Shown here piece after piece: positions 33,767 through 40,431 of a stretch of DNA of 40,431 nt (position 1 is its first letter; each line of letters starts with the position of its first letter). Made by a program: the position numbers and the translations under genes. This DNA is from an uncultured Clostridia bacterium. Lineage in GTDB: Bacteria > Bacillota > Clostridia > Oscillospirales > Acutalibacteraceae. The notes beneath the pieces were generated by a model. That model was not told where the DNA came from, did no database searches, and was given only the letters and a program-made list of their open reading frames with translations. The stretch spans positions 1-40,431 of the forward strand of contig CALWUI010000026.1 of the NCBI GenBank assembly GCA_944384705.1. The letters are read 5' to 3'.

Positions 33767-35164
33767 ATGCGCTTCAGTTTTGTTACAAATCTAAATGATT
33801 TGGCAAGTAACACATCTTATAGACCAGATAATTATGGAGCTATGAATAATATTATATTACAGATTATTCTCCTGTTGATTTTAATTTTGGTTAATGCTTT
33901 TTTTTCTATGTCCGAAATAGCAATAATTTCTTTAAACAACAATAAAATAAAAAAAATGGCTCAAAATGGTCACAAAGGTGCAATAAAGATTTTAAATATT
34001 ACAAAAAATTCAAGTAATTTTCTTGCCACTATTCAAGTTGGAGTAACTTTATCTGGATTTTTAACTTCCGCTTCTGCTTCTACAATATTTGCAGATAAAG
34101 TCGCCAACTTTTTATCTTTTTTAATGCCTATTTCTAAAAATATTTTAGAAGGATTTGCTACAGTTTTAATAACTGTTGCATTGTCCTACTTTTCACTCGT
34201 TTTTGGTGAGCTTGTACCAAAAAAAATAGCAATGCAAAACGCAGAAAAAATTTCGTTTGGAGTTGCAGGCATAGTTGCAACTGTAGAAAAAATCTTTAGC
34301 CCGTTTATACGTTTTCTATCCGCCTCAACTAATTTTATTTTAAAACTTTTTAGAGTTAACCAAGATCTTAAAAATGAGACCATTACCGAAGAAGAAATTT
34401 TAATGATGCTCGAGGTTGGAAGTGAAAAAGGAATTATTGATAGCAAAACAAAATCTACTATAGAAAATCTCTTCGATTTTGACGATAAATCTGCAAGCGA
34501 AATTATGACTCACCGTACAGAAATCGTTGCAATTGAGGATACAAAAACTATTTTAAATGTTATAAAACTCGCTATATCTTCTGGATATTCGCGGATTCCA
34601 GTTTATCACGAAGAAATAGACAATATATTTGGAATCGTATATGTAAAAGATCTTTTTAAATGCTTGGTTGATGGATCCAATATAAATGAAATTTCTGTTG
34701 CAGAAGTTATGCGGAAAGCTCTTTATATTCCAGAAACTAAAAAGTGTAGCGAATTATTTCGAGAATTAACAGAATTAAAAACTCAAATAGCCATCATTGT
34801 TGATGAATACGGTGGCACAGAAGGTCTTATTACTATAGAGGATCTTATTGAATCGATTTTGGGTAGTATTCAGGATGAATACGATAAAGAACAGAATGGT
34901 ATCACCAAAATAAATAAAAATAAATTCACTGTTGATGGCAGCACCTCTATAGATATAGTCTCTGATTTAGTCGGTTTTTCTCTGCCGAAAGGAAATTATG
35001 ATACACTTTCGGGTTTAATCTTAGAACATTTAGGTCGTATTCCTACTTTAGGTGAACATCCCACTATTACTATAAAAAATGTAATATTTACTATTGAAGA
35101 AATTGTCGATAGAAAAATTTCTAAAATTTCTGTTACCATTAATAAAAACCAAAAAGAGTATTAA
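33767..35164 (+). CDS. Hemolysin C/CorC-type membrane protein (DUF21-CBS-CorC)
   Basis: This 465-residue protein has the three-part HlyC/CorC plan. A DUF21/CNNM membrane domain (about 30-215) includes NAFFSMSEIAIISLNNNKIK, FGELVPKKIAMQNAEKISFG and several membrane helices. A CBS pair follows (about 220-350): DFDDKSASEIMTHRTEIVAI, SGYSRIPVYHEEIDNIFGIV and IVDEYGGTEGLITIEDLIES. The CorC_HlyC domain ends it (FTVDGSTSIDIVSDLVGFSL). Relatives take part in magnesium or cobalt export; the hemolysin name is historical. ATG 33767 lies six bases after GGTGGTG. An ATG 75 bases later (33842) lacks a well-spaced site. The N-terminal 25 residues before the first helix are unusual and may reflect start uncertainty. 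Confidence 0.88.
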   Translation: MRFSFVTNLNDLASNTSYRPDNYGAMNNIILQIILLLILILVNAFFSMSEIAIISLNNNKIKKMAQNGHKGAIKILNITKNSSNFLATIQVGVTLSGFLTSASASTIFADKVANFLSFLMPISKNILEGFATVLITVALSYFSLVFGELVPKKIAMQNAEKISFGVAGIVATVEKIFSPFIRFLSASTNFILKLFRVNQDLKNETITEEEILMMLEVGSEKGIIDSKTKSTIENLFDFDDKSASEIMTHRTEIVAIEDTKTILNVIKLAISSGYSRIPVYHEEIDNIFGIVYVKDLFKCLVDGSNINEISVAEVMRKALYIPETKKCSELFRELTELKTQIAIIVDEYGGTEGLITIEDLIESILGSIQDEYDKEQNGITKINKNKFTVDGSTSIDIVSDLVGFSLPKGNYDTLSGLILEHLGRIPTLGEHPTITIKNVIFTIEEIVDRKISKISVTINKNQKEY

Positions 35165-35174
35165 CATAAGAGTC

Positions 35175-35203
35175 TTGAAATATTTTTATAGATTTGATAT
35201 AAT
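35175..35203 (+). promoter_or_regulatory. Promoter of asnB
   Basis: TTGAAA (35175-35180), a 17-base spacer ending in TGA (extended -10) and a perfect TATAAT (35198-35203), about 33 bases before the asnB ATG. The short leader leaves no room for a T-box riboswitch. Confidence 0.8.
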
Positions 35204-35235
35204 TAAATAAAATAATTCCAAAAAGAGGTAATTTT

Positions 35236-37065
35236 ATGTGTGGAATTTGCGGTTTCACAGGAGAAATTTTAGATAGAGAAAAAATTTTAAAAAATATGTC
35301 AGATGTAATTATCCATAGAGGTCCTAACAGTGAGGGCTTTTTTTCTACCGAGAATATCTCTATGGGCTTTCGGCGCTTGAGTATAATTGATCTTCAGGAG
35401 GGTAATCAGCCAATCTATAACGAAGATAAAACCCTCGTTTTAACTTTTAACGGAGAAATATATAATTACAAAGAACTCAGAGAAGAACTTATTGCTTCTG
35501 GTCATAAATTTTATACTAATACAGACTCAGAAGTTTTAGTTCATGGTTTTGAACAATGGCGCGAAAGCTTGCTTGATAAGTTGCGCGGAATGTTTGCTTT
35601 CGCTATTTTTAATCTAAAAGATAGTTCCCTTTTTTTAGCACGAGACTTTTTTGGAATAAAACCATTGCATTACACAATTGTGGACAACCATCTGGTTTAT
35701 GGATCTGAAATAAAAAGTATTTTACAATTTCCTAAAGTAGAAAAAAAATTCAATAAAAATGCATTAGATAAATATCTTTCTTTTCAATATTCAGTACCGC
35801 CAGAGACCTTTTTCGAAAATATATATTGCCTTTTGCCAGGACATTATATGTGGTTCAAAAATGGAAAAATTAAAATTACACGTTATTTTGATCCTATGCT
35901 TTATCCCGACGAAAGTCTAACTCTTGATGAGGCAGTAAATCAAATTGAAACAGTTTTCGAAGATTCCGTAAAAACTCACAAAATAAGTGATGTTGAAGTT
36001 GGTTGTTTTCTATCGAGCGGCGTGGATTCTAGCTATGTTTCTACCTACTTTTCTGGGCAAAAAGCATTTACCGTTGGCTTTGGCAATGACGAAAAATATA
36101 ACGAGATTGGATTTGCTAAAAAACTTGCTCAAGAACTTAATCTTAATCACTATAGTAGAGTGATTTCTTCTGAGGACTTTTGGAATAGTATCTCTCATGT
36201 TCAATATATAATGGATCAACCTTTAGCAGATCCTTCGTGTATTGCGTTATATTTTGTATCTAAGCTTGCCAGCGAATGCGTTACAGTTGCGCTTTCTGGT
36301 GAAGGTGCCGACGAACTTTTTGGAGGATACAACATATATCACGAACCTATTTCTCTTTTTAAATATCAGAAGATTCCTAAGGTTTTTCGACGTGTTTTAG
36401 CTACTATTGCACAAATTATTCCATTAAATTTTAAAGGAAAAAACTTTATTATTCGAGGCTCCAAAGATTTATCAGAAAGATTTATCGGCAACGCTTTTAT
36501 GTTTTCAGAAAAAGAAAAGAAAACGCTTTTAAAAGAATTTAGCTTAGCAACATCTCCTCAGGAATTTTGTAAACAGTTCTACGAAAAAGCTCAAAATTAT
36601 GACGATATATCTAAAATGCAGTACCTGGATATCAACCTGTGGATGGTCGGAGACATTCTCTTAAAAGCTGACAGAATGAGTATGGCAAATTCGTTAGAAC
36701 TTCGTGTCCCGTTTCTTGATAAAAAAGTCTTTGATGTTGCTAAAATTATTCCAAGTAGGTTAAAAGTAAATAACAAAAACACAAAGGTTGCTCTTCGTAA
36801 GGCTGCTTCAAAACACCTGCCTAAATTTACTGCCGAAAAGAAAAAACTTGGATTTCCTGTGCCCATTAGAGTTTGGTTGCGTGAGAAAAAATATTATAAC
36901 ATCGTTAAGAGTGCATTTAATTCTAGTGTTGCAAATGAATTTTTTAACACGGACACTTTAAACAAATATTTAGACCGTCACTTTGCCGGCAAAGAAGATA
37001 ATAGCCGTAAAATTTGGACTATTTATATATTTTTAGTCTGGTATAATATTTATTTTAACGACTAG
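35236..37065 (+). CDS. asnB: Asparagine synthetase (glutamine-hydrolysing)
   Basis: This 609-residue enzyme makes asparagine from aspartate, ATP and glutamine. The class II glutaminase domain starts MCGICGFTGE with nucleophile Cys2 exposed after Met removal. It continues with IIHRGPNSEGFF, FRRLSIIDLQEGNQPIYNED and FNGEIYNYKELREEL. The synthetase domain has the ATP pyrophosphatase loop LSSGVDSSYV (about residue 255, with Ser for the usual first Gly), ALSGEGADELFGGYNIYHE and LKADRMSMANSLELRVPFLD. The ATG at 35236 follows AAAGAGG. No neighbour suggests a natural-product role, so it is probably the housekeeping enzyme. No clear terminator follows before the RNase P promoter. Confidence 0.95.
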   Translation: MCGICGFTGEILDREKILKNMSDVIIHRGPNSEGFFSTENISMGFRRLSIIDLQEGNQPIYNEDKTLVLTFNGEIYNYKELREELIASGHKFYTNTDSEVLVHGFEQWRESLLDKLRGMFAFAIFNLKDSSLFLARDFFGIKPLHYTIVDNHLVYGSEIKSILQFPKVEKKFNKNALDKYLSFQYSVPPETFFENIYCLLPGHYMWFKNGKIKITRYFDPMLYPDESLTLDEAVNQIETVFEDSVKTHKISDVEVGCFLSSGVDSSYVSTYFSGQKAFTVGFGNDEKYNEIGFAKKLAQELNLNHYSRVISSEDFWNSISHVQYIMDQPLADPSCIALYFVSKLASECVTVALSGEGADELFGGYNIYHEPISLFKYQKIPKVFRRVLATIAQIIPLNFKGKNFIIRGSKDLSERFIGNAFMFSEKEKKTLLKEFSLATSPQEFCKQFYEKAQNYDDISKMQYLDINLWMVGDILLKADRMSMANSLELRVPFLDKKVFDVAKIIPSRLKVNNKNTKVALRKAASKHLPKFTAEKKKLGFPVPIRVWLREKKYYNIVKSAFNSSVANEFFNTDTLNKYLDRHFAGKEDNSRKIWTIYIFLVWYNIYFND

Positions 37066-37134
37066 TTTTTTTAATATTGGCAGACATTGCTTCTTGAAAA
37101 AGTTCCATTAAGTGATTAATTTTATGCCTTATGT

Positions 37135-37163
37135 TTGACATGTAAAATTATATATATTAAAAT
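37135..37163 (+). promoter_or_regulatory. Promoter of RNase P RNA
   Basis: A perfect TTGACA (37135-37140), a 17-base spacer and TAAAAT (37158-37163). Transcription would start near 37170, where the RNase P RNA begins. Confidence 0.85.
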
Positions 37164-37169
37164 TATTTT

Positions 37170-37516
37170 ATGAGCAGACTGAACAATTGCGGGCTTAATT
37201 TCGAAAGGAATTTGCCTGAGGAAAGTCCGAGCTCCACAGGGCAGGATAACGGCTAACAGCCGCCGGGGGCAACCCTAGGGAAAGTGCAACAGAAATATAC
37301 CGCCTAATTTTTTAGGTAAGGGTGGAACGGCGAGGTAAAAGCTCACCAGCATACAGGAGACTGTATGGCTCTGTAAACCCTATCCGGAGCAACACCGCAA
37401 AAAGAGATTTTACATCGGCCCGATGACTCTTAAAAAGGTGGCACCGAGCTAAAATGGTAACATTTAGCCAAGATAGATAATTGTTCTCGACAGAACTCGG
37501 CTTATAGGTCTGGTCG
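37170..37516 (+). ncRNA. rnpB: RNase P RNA (M1 RNA), bacterial, probably type A
   Basis: This is the catalytic RNA of ribonuclease P, which trims the 5' leader from pre-tRNAs. Conserved landmarks are in order: CCTGAGGAAAGTCCGAGCTC near 37216 (5' part of the universal core), GCAACAGAAATATACCGCC near 37287, GGCGAGGTAAAAGCTCACCAG near 37330, ACCCTATCCGGAGCAACACC near 37378, AGATAGATAATTGTTC near 37472 and GACAGAACTCGGCTTATAG near 37490 (3' part of the core). The layout suits type A rather than the Bacillus type B. The ends are estimated from the promoter and the terminator at 37520. Confidence 0.95.
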
Positions 37517-37519
37517 TAA

Positions 37520-37554
37520 AAAAGAACTTCAATTTTAGTGAAGTTCTTTTATTT
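37520..37554 (+). terminator. Terminator of RNase P RNA
   Basis: A perfect 12-base stem, AAAAGAACTTCA (37520-37531) with TGAAGTTCTTTT (37539-37550), has a seven-base loop and a T-rich tail (to about 37557), directly after the mature RNA. Confidence 0.9.
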
Positions 37555-37573
37555 TATTATTTTTATAAAAAAC

Positions 37574-37602
37574 TTGACATTTTAATTATTTTTATGTATA
37601 AT
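37574..37602 (+). promoter_or_regulatory. Consensus sigma-A promoter of the double-glycine peptide gene
   Basis: A perfect TTGACA (37574-37579), an ideal 17-base spacer and a perfect TATAAT (37597-37602), with TG directly before the -10 box. It is the strongest promoter match in the window, about 48 bases before the peptide start. Confidence 0.88.
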
Positions 37603-37649
37603 TATAATAAAATATGCATCTTGTTATATATTTCTAACTTTAGAAAGGG

Positions 37650-37835
37650 ATGTTTTGTATAAAAAAATCGAGAAAAAGAAAAAATATTAAGGAAAATTTA
37701 AATTTAGATGCTAAAAAAGCTACATACGACAACTCACTTGAACAAATTTCTGGTGGTGTTTATCGTCCTGAGCTAAGATCTATTGGTTTTTATGATCATA
37801 GGCTAACTTTCATGGAAATCGTAGGCCTGAACTAA
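37650..37835 (+). CDS. Small peptide with double-glycine (bacteriocin-type) leader
   Basis: This 61-residue peptide matches no family I know. Residues 17-36 (LNLDAKKATYDNSLEQISGG) resemble the leader of double-glycine peptides, exported and cut after GG by C39-peptidase ABC transporters. Cutting after Gly36 leaves 25 residues, VYRPELRSIGFYDHR and ten more. The frame after a GG at 37801-37802 holds a second segment, RRPELKFRNGAGIPGRIEPR, ending at a TAA at 37880-37882. One added G there would make a 77-residue protein with two 20-residue RPEL repeats. The start is unsure: ATG 37650 abuts GAAAGGG, while TTG 37655 is better spaced but in another frame. Promoter and terminator bracket the gene. 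No transporter or immunity gene is in view. Confidence 0.6.
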   Translation: MFCIKKSRKRKNIKENLNLDAKKATYDNSLEQISGGVYRPELRSIGFYDHRLTFMEIVGLN

Positions 37836-37922
37836 AATTCCGAAATGGAGCTGGTATTCCTGGCCGTATAGAACCTAGATAAATTTGAATTTTGTCAATT
37901 CAATAAAAGTTTCTATAATTAT

Positions 37923-37951
37923 AAAATCCGCCAACTGGCGGATTTTTCTTT
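37923..37951 (+). terminator. Terminator of the double-glycine peptide gene
   Basis: AAAATCCGCC (37923-37932) pairs perfectly with GGCGGATTTT (37937-37946) around a four-base loop, followed by a T-rich tail. It lies 41 bases past the second RPEL segment. Confidence 0.88.
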
Positions 37952-38100
37952 TTATCTCATGTTAACTTTGGATATAGTCTCTAAGAATAAAATGAATTAA
38001 GGCCACACAGTCAGTAACTGAACTAATCAATAAAGTGTGAAATGAGATAAAATAAAGTTTTTTGCTTCCAACTAACTGGATTTTTTTGTCGAAAGTCATT
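37952..38100. other. Intergenic stretch without recognisable content
   Basis: Between the peptide terminator and the IS3 relic I see no gene or RNA. The relic's terminal inverted repeat should lie here, but no convincing copy was found. Confidence 0.5.
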
Positions 38101-38465
38101 TTATATAACGAAAAAAGATCTGTAATTCTTCTCCATAGGTGTCAGCACGTTCAGCTTGCAATATACACGGAGGTAGTTGCAATCGGTGATGTAATCTTTG
38201 GTCATCTTCACAAGCTCTTCATAACTTATGAAGAGTCTACCATAATACCTTTACCAATCGATGCCCCCCTCCCACACACGCAGAAATCTTCTATTGAAGC
38301 GTTGTCAATGCTCTTGGCAACTCTGGAAATATTACACTTAATCTTAGCTTTATTCAATTTGTCATAGGATACCCACTTTATATACTGAAAACCTCTGGCG
38401 CTATGAAAAGATTATTTGGCGTCTAGATTGGCAACTATAACAGCATCCAAGGTATCGAAAATTAA
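38101..38465 (-). pseudogene. Decayed IS3-family transposase (OrfB C-terminal part)
   Basis: On the minus strand one frame reads FDTLDAVIVANLDAK, a stop, then SFHSARGFQYIKWVSYDKLN and ISRVAKSIDNASIEDF. This follows the IS3 integrase core (FHSDRGxQYTS and SRxGxxxDNAxxESF). The catalytic Asp of HSD is Ala, while the final Glu is kept in SIEDF. After a frameshift it continues FISYEELVKMTKDYITDCNY and KLNVLTPMEKNYR, the family's C-terminus, ending at TAA 38101-38103. At least one stop and one frameshift make it non-functional. The N-terminal half is missing, as no helix-turn-helix is seen upstream. It differs from the well-kept IS3 end at the left of the window. The stretch 38466-38654 holds nothing recognisable. 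Confidence 0.8.
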
Positions 38466-38654
38466 GAAGATTATCATTACGGGCCTGAATAACGAAATTT
38501 ACTTTGATTAAATTGCAAACGGAACCCGGTATAGAGGAATGCTTATGTCAAATTTATTTTAATGCAATGCATATAATTAACATAGCAAACGGATAAGTCC
38601 GCCAAATATCAGTAATTAGTTTTATTTTATCTATCACTAGAAAATCAATTTCAC

Positions 38655-40431
38655 TTATTTTTTAGCTAAAGAAAGTACACTTTTAATTAAGGTCAGACAT
38701 TTTATACTCTTATTGCTGCATATCATTTCAATCAAACACTTTGACGTACTGTTTCCGCCACCAACAACTTTTTCACCATTTGTATAAAGCTTGAATTTGG
38801 CAAGACTTAAATATATTATCATTCCTTATAATCGCTGATTCCCCCTATGATAGACAATTCTGCTGCATTGGGCTTCATACTTTTTCTTAGCGATGGCACT
38901 TTGTACGCTGAACTTGTACTACCCATTTACCTCCACAAGATAAATTGTCTTCTCTATTCTAACAATAAAATCCGTTATTCACCTCCAGCATGCGTGCAAA
39001 TACTAAGCTGTAGGTGATTTTACACGCAATCCCTTCCTTCAAAAAGCTTTTTTCGCAAAAGAAATGTCGGAGTATCTACTTATAGATTTTATTCCCCATA
39101 TAGCATTTGTACATAATGATGATTTTCTGCACCTCGTTAGTTCCATAATGCACTTCATAATGGATGCATATCTGCGTAATTATCTTGAATACAATAGTCT
39201 GGTGCATTTTTCATAATTGATCTACAGCTTTTGTTGGAGGTACTTCAGAATAAGTTTTTTAGTTATCGCCTACAAAGTCAATGGAATCAGCTTTTATCCG
39301 CCGCTGATCCTGAATATCCTACAGATTTTGAATAAGTAGTTTATTTTTGATTGTGACAAGGTTAAACGCCTAAGTATCCAGGTCAAAATCCACTACGATA
39401 TGCTCTTTCATACCAGCATCCGTTACTTTAATGCGAGGAATCAGAATTAATTTGTCTACTGTAGCACGGTGCATTGTCTCAGTTTAATAGAGGATTCATG
39501 CAGAAAGTGGCATTTCGTTCTCTTTGAAGATCTTATCCCAGTATTTATCCACAGCCATATTTTGCTTGACCGCTCCTACAATTTGCTACACCTTTTCCGG
39601 TATGAACGTATGAGCTGGTATATTCTGCAAGTTCTCCTCCACCTTAACGCTGACCAAAACTGCTATCTTTTTGATCAGCGTATTCGCAGCCGTTATCCTT
39701 TCGATCCGGATGTTAGCATAAACCTTTTCCAGTTCGGTATCTATCTCAGTGTAGAAGTTTATCTGTAAATACATTACCTCTTTCATTATCTTGGCTTGTT
39801 ATCATAATAGCATCGAAGTCCTTATCACCGGTATGTTATTTGTAGAGTAAGCGCAAACTTCTGCCATCATTTACTTTGATACATACTGCCGACATAAACA
39901 GCTTTTTATGTTTTTTCATGGTTAACTACATAGAATGATTGCGTTAGTTGCCGCCGTACAGGAGCATCATTTTGTCCAGATAACTATCGCTGAAGTTATA
40001 GAAATTCATATTTGAGTAGGTTACAGGAAATGGCGTCCAGGTATCTCCAATCACAATTGTCTTAAAAATGTATATTCAAATGCCATATTTTTTAGTCTGT
40101 TTTCTAAACTCACAGCGTCTACAGAATTTTCTTTATGTTAATATTGGCAGGCACTTTATAAAACATAAACTTAAAAGAAAAGTCTAGATAAGTGCCATTC
40201 AAATGGTACATCGTGACAAACAGAAAAACTGCTTTCAGAACAGCTTTCTATCCGGCTAATAGCGGAAATTCTCACGGAATACCACAGCCGCTGCCAGCAC
40301 ATCCAAATCAATCTCCTCGTATAATAAAAGATACGATATTTTTGAGAAGGAATATCGAAACTTCTTGTTATATCATAAACCATATGGGATAATGAGCCTG
40401 TACAGATAGAGGTCGCAGTTCATCTCCTTGA
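38655..40431 (-). pseudogene. Decayed restriction-type helicase-nuclease (type III Res-like), C-terminal part
   Basis: The minus strand holds a heavily decayed gene that runs off the right edge. Fragments appear in order across frames: NMNFYNFSDSYLDKMMLLYG (about 40010), LEKVYANIRIERITAANTLI (about 39710), VDKYWDKIFKENEMPLS (about 39530), LILIPRIKVTDAGMKEHIVV (about 39420), DFDLDT, QTIVFKIITQICIHYEV (about 39170) and IIIMYKCYMGNKIYK (about 39120). Near 38960 stands TDFIVRIEKTIYLVEVNG, close to the PD-(D/E)XK nuclease pattern PDFx8-EVKG of Res subunits with Lys changed to Asn; SAIAKKKYEAQ and SDYKE follow. More than ten stops or shifts are present. The helicase motifs would lie beyond the window, so the family is inferred from the C-terminal half only. 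Confidence 0.6.

Noticed and set aside
35161..35235. T-box or other riboswitch ahead of asnB
   Set aside because: The predicted transcript leader is only about 25 bases, too short for a T-box.
38062..38367. 101-residue plus-strand open frame
   Set aside because: It is antisense to the IS3 relic, whose minus-strand frame shows recognisable integrase motifs.
39469..40392. Several open frames of 66-99 residues on both strands
   Set aside because: They are chance or residual frames within the decayed helicase-nuclease gene; none has a ribosome site or a complete domain.
1..40431. tRNA genes, CRISPR arrays, rRNA genes or a replication origin
   Set aside because: No cloverleaf-type tRNA sequence, regularly spaced repeat array, rRNA signature or DnaA-box cluster was noticed on reading both strands.

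Overview
The window is about 30% GC. Its genes are tightly packed, follow strong Shine-Dalgarno sites, and often start with TTG or GTG. It carries SpoIIE, YabP, YabQ, a SpoVB-type flippase, SpoVAC and a SpoIID-like protein, together with pyruvate:ferredoxin oxidoreductase, QueH, a class III fructose bisphosphatase and a dnaE-pfkA pair. This points to the chromosome of an anaerobic, spore-forming member of the Clostridia (Firmicutes). Species assignment is not possible from the sequence alone. The ends of the window and one core gene show decay, so some genome erosion is likely.

Layout. 1-161: right end of an IS3-family insertion sequence. 205-11772 (minus strand): hpf, an amidohydrolase, then a B. 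subtilis yabM-yabR-like block in transcription order (SpoVB-like flippase, hup, a broken rqcP/yabO, yabP, yabQ, divIC, yabR), with a DUF5067-type lipoprotein, pfkA and dnaE upstream of it. 11861-14881 (plus): a Fur-family regulator with a complete zinc ABC importer. 14908-24404 (plus): a DAK-type fatty-acid kinase-like protein, recG, folD, class III fbp, an L-cysteine desulfidase, an unknown cysteine-rich exported protein overlapping queH, and a terminator. 24478-30006: sporulation genes spoVAC (plus), spoIIE (minus), and a three-gene plus-strand cluster built around a SpoIID-like domain and peptidoglycan-binding repeats. 30062-37065: nifJ (minus), a CorC-type membrane protein and asnB (plus). 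37135-37554: RNase P RNA with its own promoter and terminator. 37574-37951: a self-contained transcription unit for a small double-glycine leader peptide. 37952-40431: decayed DNA holding an IS3 transposase relic and a relic of a restriction-type helicase-nuclease, both on the minus strand.

How the parts relate. The zinc genes form one operon (regulator, binding protein, ATPase, permease). The yab block links chromosome compaction (HU), ribosome quality control (RqcP), spore cortex and coat functions (YabP, YabQ) and division (DivIC). RqcP is interrupted by one in-frame TGA and also sits behind a strong terminator. The most novel item is the double-glycine peptide gene at 37650: it has a consensus promoter and a terminator, and restoring a single G would turn its product into two 20-residue RPEL repeats. 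The adjoining relics suggest that a larger accessory locus once lay here.
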